This document shows, in pieces, positions 7,676 through 13,655 of a stretch of 13,655 nucleotides of DNA. The stretch's first letter is position 1. Every line of letters begins with the position of its first letter. Below the pieces are notes generated by a model. The model was not told the origin of the DNA. It saw only the letters and a program-made list of their open reading frames with translations, and did no database searches. The translations under genes and the position numbers were made by a program. Source of the stretch: an uncultured Bacteroides sp. (GTDB lineage Bacteria; Bacteroidota; Bacteroidia; Bacteroidales; Bacteroidaceae); NCBI RefSeq assembly GCF_910586915.1, contig NZ_CAJULN010000060.1, positions 1 to 13,655 of the forward strand. The letters are read 5' to 3'.

Positions 7676-7683
7676 CAAAGGTA
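7676..7683 (-). promoter_or_regulatory. Bacteroides-type -7 promoter box for the lipoprotein gene
   Basis: Read leftwards the sequence is TACCTTTG, an exact TAnnTTTG match followed by GCG. The predicted leader is about 18 bases. A partial upstream element, TGTTTC (7704-7709 read leftwards), sits 20 bases away, near the expected -33 position. Confidence 0.6.
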
Positions 7684-7798
7684 CAACCGATTCGGATTTC
7701 GAGGAAACATTTTATCAATATTTAATTCTTGTAAGTCACTTTTCTTTAATAATCCTTATAAACATAGGTATAACGAACTTTTTTTCATTTAGTTTATC

Positions 7799-7806
7799 TA
7801 ATTTTG
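7799..7806 (+). promoter_or_regulatory. Bacteroides-type -7 promoter box abutting the maturase start codon
   Basis: TAATTTTG matches TAnnTTTG exactly and ends only five bases before the ATG at 7812. If it is used, transcription would begin at or within a few bases of the start codon, giving a nearly leaderless mRNA. A T-run (7779-7785) lies upstream, but there is no clear TTTG. Confidence 0.5.
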
Positions 7807-7811
7807 CAAAC

Positions 7812-9044
7812 ATGAAAACATCGACTTATGCCCCTTTTGCCAAACCGCTTTATGTGATGGTAAAGCCGGTAGGCGCCGTATGCAACCTTGCGTGCGATTA
7901 TTGCTACTATCTGGAGAAAGCAAACCTGTACAAAGATAATCCCAAACACGTGATGAGCGATGAGCTTCTCGAAAAGTTTATCGAAGAGTATATCAACTCG
8001 CAAACCATGCCTCAGGTGCTCTTCACTTGGCACGGGGGAGAGACGCTGATGCGCCCGCTCTCTTTCTACAAAAAGGCGATGGAACTGCAAAAGAAGTATG
8101 CGCGCGGACGCACCATCGACAACTGCATCCAAACCAACGGAACCATGCTCACCGACGAATGGTGCAAGTTTTTCCACGACAACAACTGGCTGGTAGGCGT
8201 CTCCATCGACGGACCGCAGGAGTTTCACGACGAGTATCGCAAGAACAAGTTAGGAAAACCCTCTTTCGTGAAAGTGATGCAGGGTATCAACCTGCTGAAA
8301 AAACACGGGGTAGAATGGAATGCAATGGCTGTTGTCAACGACTTCAACGCCGATTACCCGTTAGATTTCTACCGCTTTTTCAAAGAGATAGACTGCCATT
8401 ACATCCAGTTTACTCCCATTGTAGAGCGTATCCTACCACATCAGGACGGACGCCACCTCGCCTCCATTGCCGAAGAGAAAGAAGGAACATTGGCCGATTT
8501 CTCCATTACCCCCGAGCAATGGGGCAACTTCCTCTGCACCATCTTCGACGAATGGGTGAAGGAGGACGTAGGCAACTATTACATCCAACTGTTTGACTCT
8601 ACCCTCGCCAACTGGATGGGCGAACAGCCAGGCGTATGTACGATGGCAAAGAGCTGCGGACACGCCGGCGTCATGGAGTTCAACGGCGATGTTTACTCCT
8701 GCGACCACTTCGTGTTTCCCGAATATAAATTGGGAAACATCTACAACCAGACGCTCGTGGAAATGATGCACAGCGAACGCCAGCACAACTTCGGCAACAT
8801 GAAATACCGGTCGCTCCCGACTCAATGCAAGGAGTGTGAATTTCTCTTTGCCTGCAACGGCGAATGTCCTAAAAACCGTTTCGGACGGACATCGGAAGGA
8901 GAAGTGGGACTGAACTACTTGTGCAAAGGATACTACCGGTTCTTCAAACACGTGGCTCCCTATATGGACTTCATGAAAAACGAGCTGATGAACCAACGCC
9001 CGCCCGCCAATATCATGGAGGCTCTGAAAAACGGAACATTTTAA
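7812..9044 (+). CDS. chuR: Anaerobic sulfatase-maturating enzyme (radical SAM/SPASM)
   Basis: A 410-residue radical SAM enzyme that should convert a conserved Cys or Ser of sulfatases to C-alpha-formylglycine without oxygen, activating them before export. The SAM cluster motif is C24-x3-C28-x2-C31 (CNLACDYC), and WHGGE (73-77) is the GGE SAM-binding motif. The C-terminal SPASM region has the eight expected cysteines at 276, 282, 297, 339, 342, 348, 352 and 371, with spacing that matches characterised members. D298, right after C297, corresponds to the catalytic aspartate. The sequence agrees closely with my memory of the B. thetaiotaomicron enzyme (chuR/anSME). I chose ATG 7812. A longer in-frame reading from a GTG at 7671 would add 47 residues that run through the promoter box. 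No sulfatase is encoded in this window, so it acts on substrates made elsewhere. Confidence 0.95.
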   Translation: MKTSTYAPFAKPLYVMVKPVGAVCNLACDYCYYLEKANLYKDNPKHVMSDELLEKFIEEYINSQTMPQVLFTWHGGETLMRPLSFYKKAMELQKKYARGRTIDNCIQTNGTMLTDEWCKFFHDNNWLVGVSIDGPQEFHDEYRKNKLGKPSFVKVMQGINLLKKHGVEWNAMAVVNDFNADYPLDFYRFFKEIDCHYIQFTPIVERILPHQDGRHLASIAEEKEGTLADFSITPEQWGNFLCTIFDEWVKEDVGNYYIQLFDSTLANWMGEQPGVCTMAKSCGHAGVMEFNGDVYSCDHFVFPEYKLGNIYNQTLVEMMHSERQHNFGNMKYRSLPTQCKECEFLFACNGECPKNRFGRTSEGEVGLNYLCKGYYRFFKHVAPYMDFMKNELMNQRPPANIMEALKNGTF

Positions 9045-9076
9045 TAATCATATATTTAATTTTTATCATTGATTCA

Positions 9077-11236
9077 ATGAACAGACTAAAACTTTATGTA
9101 TTGGCGCTGACTGCGCTAATCGTATGTTCCGCCAAAGCGGACGAAGGAATGTGGCTATTGCAACTGATGCAGCAACAGCATTCCATTGATATGATGAAGA
9201 AACAAGGTTTGAAACTGGAAGCGCAGGATTTATACAATCCCAACGGTGTGTCACTGAAAGATGCCGTCGGTATATTCGGTGGCGGATGTACGGGAGAGAT
9301 TATCTCGCCCGAAGGGCTGATTCTGACCAACCACCACTGCGGATATGCTTCCATACAGCAGCACAGTAGCGTGGAGCACGATTATCTGACGGATGGATTC
9401 TGGGCCACTTCCAGAGAGAAAGAGCTTCCTACTCCGGGACTGAAATTTACCTTTATCGAACGCATCGAGGATGTCACCGATATCGTCAACGCTAAAATTG
9501 CTTCCAAAGAAATCACGGAGTTCGAATCATTCACAGGCGCATTCCTTCAAAAACTGGCAGCGGAGCTTTATGACAAAAGTGACTTGAAAGGCAAAAAGGG
9601 AATTGAGCCGCAAGCACTCCCGTTCTATGCCGGAAACAAGTTCTATCTGTTCTACAAGAAAGTATATACGGACGTACGTATGGTGGCCGCACCTCCCTCC
9701 TCTGTCGGTAAGTTCGGCGGTGAAACGGACAACTGGATGTGGCCCCGCCACACGGGCGACTTCTCCATGTTCCGTATCTACGCAGATGCCAACGGCGAAC
9801 CGGCAGCATACAGTGCTTCCAACACGCCGTTAAAAACCAAGAAGCATCTGTCCATCTCTATCAAGGGACTGAAAGAGGGAGACTATGCGATGATTATGGG
9901 ATTTCCCGGAAGCACAAGCCGCTACCTCACCGTATCGGAGGTGAAAGAGCGCATGGAATCGGAAAACGAGCCGCGCATCCGCATCCGGGGTGCACGCCTG
10001 ACTGTATTGAAGGAGGTAATGAACGCCAGCGACAAAATCCGCATCCAGTATGCCAACAAGTATGCCGGCTCCAGCAACTACTGGAAAAACTCCATCGGAA
10101 TGAACAAAGCCATCATCGACAACGATGTGCTGGGCACGAAAGCGGCACAGGAAGCCAAGTTCGCCGCATTCGCCAAAGAAAAGAACAACACCGAATATGC
10201 CGAAGTAGTGAAGAAAATAGACGACCTGGTAGCCCAGACCGCTCCACTCAAGTATCAGTTCACTTGCCTGAGAGAGACGTTCTTCGGAGCCATAGAATTC
10301 GGCAACACGATGCTCACCCAAACACGGGAAGCATTGGCGGAAAAGAACGACTCTTTAATAAAGGTACGCGTGGAGAGTCTGAAAGAGACTTACGAGGCTA
10401 TCCACAACAAAGACTACGACCATGAGGTAGACCGCAAAGTGGCAAAAGCGCTTTTCCCGCTTTATGCGGAAATGATTCCGGCAGAGCAACGTCCGTCTAT
10501 CTACAAGGTGATTGAACAGAAGTACAAAGGCGACTACAACAAATTTATCGACGAGATGTACGATAACTCTATCTTCGCCAACCGTGCAAACTTCGAGAAG
10601 TTTGTCAAAAAGCCGACGGTGAAAGCCATCGACAATGACCTTGCCTTGCAATATTGCCAGTCGAAATATGATTTGTTGGAACAGCTCTTTTCGCAACTGA
10701 AAGACATGGATAAGGAACTGACGCTGCTACACAAGACCTACATCCGTGGTCTTGGCGACATGAAACTGCCTGTGCCCTCCTATCCGGACGCCAACTTCAC
10801 TCTCCGCCTGACTTACGGTAACGTGAAACCGTATGCCCCGAAAGACGGCGTACATTATAACTACTACACCACTGCCAAAGGAATCCTCGAAAAAGAGAAT
10901 CCCGATGACCGTGAATTCGTAGTGCCCGCCAAGCTGAAAGAACTGATAGAGAAGAAAGACTTCGGCCGTTATGCATTGCCGAACGGTGATATGCCGGTCT
11001 GCTTCCTGTCGACCAACGACATCACCGGAGGAAATTCCGGAAGTCCGGTACTGAACGAAAACGGCGAGCTGATAGGCTGTGCCTTCGACGGCAATTGGGA
11101 GTCGCTGAGTGGGGATATCAACTTCGACAACAACCTGCAACGCTGCATCAACTTAGACATCCGCTACGTGCTCTTCATCCTCGAAAAGTTAGGCAACTGC
11201 GGACACTTGATTAACGAAATGACTATCATAGAATAA
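9077..11236 (+). CDS. dpp7: S46 dipeptidyl-peptidase, DPP7 type
   Basis: A 719-residue exported serine peptidase. The signal peptide ends at SAKA, predicting a mature start at D22 (DEGMW), the usual N-terminus of the family. The catalytic triad is visible: H87 in LTNHHCG, D228 in PRHTGDFS, and S654 in GGNSGSP. The helical cap that measures off dipeptides lies between the Asp and Ser. Residue 672, 18 after the serine (FDGNWE), is Gly. The equivalent Gly673 marks DPP7 in Porphyromonas gingivalis and goes with hydrophobic P1 preference. The enzyme should release dipeptides from peptide N-termini in the periplasm. I see no C-terminal sorting domain. C17 is not a lipobox cysteine because residue 16 is Val. 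I took the ATG that starts the signal peptide. An in-frame extension back to 8921 lies inside the preceding gene. A weak TATATTTA box (9051-9058) lies in the 32-base gap after the maturase. Confidence 0.93.
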   Translation: MNRLKLYVLALTALIVCSAKADEGMWLLQLMQQQHSIDMMKKQGLKLEAQDLYNPNGVSLKDAVGIFGGGCTGEIISPEGLILTNHHCGYASIQQHSSVEHDYLTDGFWATSREKELPTPGLKFTFIERIEDVTDIVNAKIASKEITEFESFTGAFLQKLAAELYDKSDLKGKKGIEPQALPFYAGNKFYLFYKKVYTDVRMVAAPPSSVGKFGGETDNWMWPRHTGDFSMFRIYADANGEPAAYSASNTPLKTKKHLSISIKGLKEGDYAMIMGFPGSTSRYLTVSEVKERMESENEPRIRIRGARLTVLKEVMNASDKIRIQYANKYAGSSNYWKNSIGMNKAIIDNDVLGTKAAQEAKFAAFAKEKNNTEYAEVVKKIDDLVAQTAPLKYQFTCLRETFFGAIEFGNTMLTQTREALAEKNDSLIKVRVESLKETYEAIHNKDYDHEVDRKVAKALFPLYAEMIPAEQRPSIYKVIEQKYKGDYNKFIDEMYDNSIFANRANFEKFVKKPTVKAIDNDLALQYCQSKYDLLEQLFSQLKDMDKELTLLHKTYIRGLGDMKLPVPSYPDANFTLRLTYGNVKPYAPKDGVHYNYYTTAKGILEKENPDDREFVVPAKLKELIEKKDFGRYALPNGDMPVCFLSTNDITGGNSGSPVLNENGELIGCAFDGNWESLSGDINFDNNLQRCINLDIRYVLFILEKLGNCGHLINEMTIIE

Positions 11237-13396
11237 ATGAAAAAGCCAATCTTATTTACTCTATTATCATTGGCAACCCTCAGCATCCACGCCGACGAAG
11301 GTATGTGGATGCTGACCGACCTGAAAACTCAGAACGCGGTTGCCATGCGCGAGCTTGGCCTGGAGATTCCCATCGAGGAGGTTTACAACGACAACGGGCT
11401 TTCACTGAAAGACGCCGTTGTGCACTTCGGACGCGGATGTACAGGCGAGGTTATCTCTTCCGAAGGATTGGTGCTGACCAACCATCACTGCGGCTACGGA
11501 GCCATCCAACAGCACAGCAATGTGGAACACGACTATCTGACGGACGGATTCTGGGCAATGAACCGCGAAGCGGAACTTCCTACTCCGGGACTCACCGTTA
11601 CTTACATCGACCAAATACTCGACGTCACCGACTACGTGAACGAGCAACTGAAGAAAGACCCCGATCCGGATGGCGTCAATTACCTGTCGCCTACCTATCT
11701 CGCCAAAGTTGCCGAACGTTTCGCCAAAGCCGAGAACATAGAGGTCATTCCCGCCACGAAGTTGGAACTTAAAGCCTTCTACGGGGGCAACAAATACTAT
11801 CTGTTTGTCAAAACCGAATACAGTGACATTCGCATGGTAGGTGCTCCGCCCTCCTCTATCGGCAAGTTCGGAGCCGACACCGACAACTGGATGTGGCCAC
11901 GCCATACCGGCGACTTTTCGCTCTTCCGCATCTATGCGGACAAGGATGGCAAGCCTGCTCCCTACTCGAAGGAGAACGTTCCTCTGAAAGTGAAGAAGCA
12001 CCTCACCATCAGCCTTGCCGGAGTGCAGGAAGGCGACTTTACCTTCGTCATGGGATTTCCCGGACGTAACTGGCGGTATATGATTTCCGACGAAGTGGAG
12101 GAACGTATGCAGACTACCAACTTCATGCGCCATCATGTGCGCGAAGCCCGTCAGAAGGTGCTGATGGAACAAATGCTGAAAGACCCTGCCGTGCGCATCC
12201 ACTATGCCAGCAAATATGCATCGTCTGCCAACTACTGGAAGAATGCCATCGGTATGAACGAAGGACTGATACGTCTCAATGTCTTAGAAACCAAACGCAA
12301 ACAGCAGGAGGAACTCCTCGCACGCGGACGCGAAAAGGGTGACAACTCGTATCAGAAGGCTTTCGATGAGATTCGCTCTATCGTAGCTCACCGCCGAGAT
12401 GCGCTTTACCACCAGCAGGCAATCGGAGAAGCGTTAGTGACTGCCCTCGATTTCATGCGTATTCCTTCCACAACGGAAATGGTGACCGCCTTACAATCGA
12501 AGGATAAGGAAAAAATCCGCGAAGCTACCCAAAGGCTGAAAGAGGAGGGCGAGAAATATTTCGCTTCCGTTCCCTTCCCGGAAGTGGAGAAGATGGTGGG
12601 CAAAGAGATGCTGAAAACTTATGCCGATTACATCCCGGCAGAACAACGAATCAACATCTTCGAAATCATCAACTCCCGTTTCAAAGGAAATACGGATGCA
12701 TTTGTCGATGCTTGTTTTGAATATTCCATCTTAGGTAATCCCCAGAACTTCGAGAAGTTTATCAAAAAACCGAGCCTGTATAAAATAGGACACGACTGGA
12801 TGGTTCTGCTCAAATATTCCATCACCGACGGAATACTGAAAACGACCATTGCCATGAAAGATGCCAACCAAAACTACGAGGCCGCCCACAAAGTATGGGT
12901 GAAAGGTATGATGGACATGAAACGGGAGAAGGGTATTCCCATCTATCCGGATGCAAACTCTACGCTGCGGCTTACCTACGGGCAGGTACATTCCTACGAA
13001 CCGGCGGACGGTGTAGTCTACGGTGCCCACACCACCCTCAAGGGAGTAATGGAGAAAGAGAACCCGGCAAACTGGGAATTTGTAGTCCCCAAGAAACTGA
13101 AAGAGCTGTATGCTGCCAAAGACTATGGCCACTATGGCAAAAACGGTGAAATGCCTGTCTGCTTCATTGTGAATACCGACAATACAGGTGGAAACTCCGG
13201 AAGCCCGGTTTTCAACGGCAAAGGCGAACTGATAGGAACCGGATTCGACCGTAACTACGAAGGATTGACAGGCGACATCGCCTTCCGCCCTTCATCACAG
13301 CGTGCCGCCTGCGTCGATATTCGCTATACGCTCTTCATCATCGACAAATTTGCGGGAGCATCCCACTTGATTGATGAATTGACGATTGTCGAATAA
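11237..13396 (+). CDS. dpp11: S46 dipeptidyl-peptidase, DPP11 type (Asp/Glu-specific)
   Basis: A 719-residue exported peptidase, paralogous to and exactly as long as its upstream neighbour. The signal peptide ends at IHA, predicting a mature start at D20 (DEGMW). The triad is H84 in LTNHHCG, D226 in PRHTGDFS and S654 in GGNSGSP. The spacing equals that of P. gingivalis DPP11 (H85, D227, S655) minus one throughout. R672 (GFDRNYEG) matches the DPP11 Arg673 that binds acidic P1 side chains, so the enzyme should remove dipeptides ending in Asp or Glu. The start codon directly follows the upstream stop (TAAATG, no gap), so the pair is one operon and probably translationally coupled. It shares long blocks with the neighbour (HDYLTDGFWA, ELPTPGL, TDNWMWPRHTGDFS), as expected from an old tandem duplication. 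Location is periplasmic, with no C-terminal sorting domain. Confidence 0.94.
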   Translation: MKKPILFTLLSLATLSIHADEGMWMLTDLKTQNAVAMRELGLEIPIEEVYNDNGLSLKDAVVHFGRGCTGEVISSEGLVLTNHHCGYGAIQQHSNVEHDYLTDGFWAMNREAELPTPGLTVTYIDQILDVTDYVNEQLKKDPDPDGVNYLSPTYLAKVAERFAKAENIEVIPATKLELKAFYGGNKYYLFVKTEYSDIRMVGAPPSSIGKFGADTDNWMWPRHTGDFSLFRIYADKDGKPAPYSKENVPLKVKKHLTISLAGVQEGDFTFVMGFPGRNWRYMISDEVEERMQTTNFMRHHVREARQKVLMEQMLKDPAVRIHYASKYASSANYWKNAIGMNEGLIRLNVLETKRKQQEELLARGREKGDNSYQKAFDEIRSIVAHRRDALYHQQAIGEALVTALDFMRIPSTTEMVTALQSKDKEKIREATQRLKEEGEKYFASVPFPEVEKMVGKEMLKTYADYIPAEQRINIFEIINSRFKGNTDAFVDACFEYSILGNPQNFEKFIKKPSLYKIGHDWMVLLKYSITDGILKTTIAMKDANQNYEAAHKVWVKGMMDMKREKGIPIYPDANSTLRLTYGQVHSYEPADGVVYGAHTTLKGVMEKENPANWEFVVPKKLKELYAAKDYGHYGKNGEMPVCFIVNTDNTGGNSGSPVFNGKGELIGTGFDRNYEGLTGDIAFRPSSQRAACVDIRYTLFIIDKFAGASHLIDELTIVE

Positions 13397-13481
13397 GCAG
13401 CCAAGTTTCCGTAAAAACCACTGCCTGGTGAACAAAAAAGGCTTTTCCTGCGTTCTATCTATAAAACAGAATTCATAGATG

Positions 13482-13505
13482 CAGCCTTCAAACGGCTGTC
13501 GTTTT
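13482..13505 (+). terminator. Weak hairpin with T-run between dpp11 and trxA
   Basis: CAGCC (13482-13486) pairs with GGCTG (13494-13498) around a 7-base loop, followed by TCGTTTT. A second stem, AAACG (13490-13494) with CGTTT (13500-13504), uses overlapping bases and cannot form at the same time. It may be a weak terminator for the peptidase operon or a structured leader of the thioredoxin gene. The stems are short. Confidence 0.3.
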
Positions 13506-13526
13506 AACTTTAAGAAAGGAAAGATT

Positions 13527-13655
13527 ATGGAAAAGTTTGAGGATTTGATACAGTCGCCGACACCCGTTTTAGTAGATTTCTTTGCAGAATGGTGCGGACC
13601 GTGCAAAGCGATGAAGCCCGTTTTGGAAGAGCTGAAATCGGTAGTAGGCGACAAA
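13527..13655 (+). CDS. trxA: Thioredoxin, 5' part (runs off the window)
   Basis: The first 43 codons of a thioredoxin, open to the right edge. MEKFEDLIQSPTPVLVDFFA leads into the redox motif E21-W-C23-G-P-C26-K with the classic WCGPCK sequence, then the alpha-2 helix (AMKPVLEELK). There is no signal peptide, so it is a cytoplasmic disulfide reductase. The ATG is preceded by AAGGAAAG, a good ribosome site about five bases away. It is separated from dpp11 by 130 bases holding two possible stem-loops, so it is probably its own unit. I find no exact TAnnTTTG box in the leader. TAACTTTA (13505-13512) is one base off but very close to the ATG. The family call is safe. Which of the organism's thioredoxins this is cannot be told. 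Confidence 0.9.
   Translation, partial: MEKFEDLIQSPTPVLVDFFAEWCGPCKAMKPVLEELKSVVGDK

Noticed and set aside
7671..7811. 47-residue N-terminal extension of the sulfatase maturase
   Set aside because: It would be translated from AT-rich intergenic DNA carrying promoter boxes for both divergent genes. The conserved protein starts at MKTSTYAPFAK.
8921..9076. 52-residue N-terminal extension of the first peptidase
   Set aside because: It overlaps the end of the maturase gene and would bury the obvious signal peptide that starts at 9077.
9125..9127. Lipobox cysteine (C17) in the first peptidase
   Set aside because: The residue before it is Val, not Gly, Ala or Ser. A standard signal-peptidase cleavage after SAKA fits better and leaves the conserved DEGMW start.
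13397..13450. Intrinsic terminator just after dpp11
   Set aside because: ACCA-CTGCC-TGGT gives only a four-bp stem followed by an A-run, and AAAAG-G-CTTTT has a one-base loop and cannot fold as a hairpin.
13295..13654. Minus-strand open frame of 119 codons at the right edge
   Set aside because: It is antisense to the end of dpp11 and to the clear thioredoxin start with WCGPCK, and has no recognisable domain.

Overview
The window looks like chromosomal DNA of a Bacteroidales member, most likely Bacteroides. The reasons are the gene families (an anaerobic sulfatase-maturating enzyme close to my memory of the B. thetaiotaomicron enzyme, two S46 dipeptidyl-peptidases, a DUF4369-type lipoprotein, an SbcC/SbcD pair), the very AT-rich gaps between moderately GC-rich genes, and four copies of the Bacteroides core promoter box TAnnTTTG placed just upstream of genes. 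I see no insertion sequence, phage gene, tRNA, rRNA or CRISPR array. Ten protein genes are called: nine complete and one cut by the right edge.

Left block (63-5915). A small four-helix membrane protein and a membrane-anchored calcineurin-like metallophosphoesterase run rightwards as a two-gene unit. They converge on sbcC and sbcD, which run leftwards. The phosphoesterase and sbcC genes overlap by 17 bases, and both stop codons lie inside a perfect 9-bp inverted repeat. sbcD and sbcC overlap as ATGA, with a strong Shine-Dalgarno sequence for sbcC inside sbcD. They should make the SbcCD (Mre11-Rad50-like) DNA end-processing nuclease.

Middle block (5916-7811). A PlsC-type acyltransferase starts divergently from sbcD and ends in a strong bidirectional terminator. 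Between it and the leftward DUF4369-like lipoprotein gene lies a short array of four imperfect repeats with an exact 22-bp period. I cannot explain this array.

Right block (7812-13655). An anaerobic sulfatase-maturating radical SAM enzyme is followed 32 bases later by two tandem S46 dipeptidyl-peptidases of identical length (719 aa). The second starts immediately after the stop codon of the first. The residue 18 positions after the catalytic serine is Gly in the first and Arg in the second. By homology this is the switch between DPP7-type (hydrophobic P1) and DPP11-type (Asp/Glu P1) specificity, so the pair should cover complementary peptide substrates in the periplasm. A thioredoxin gene begins after a 130-base leader and runs off the window.

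Most genes here are well-understood housekeeping or accessory types. I do not see a clear new multi-gene system. The features most worth a second look are the 22-bp array, the stop-codon palindrome, the complementary peptidase pair and the almost leaderless start of the sulfatase-maturase gene.
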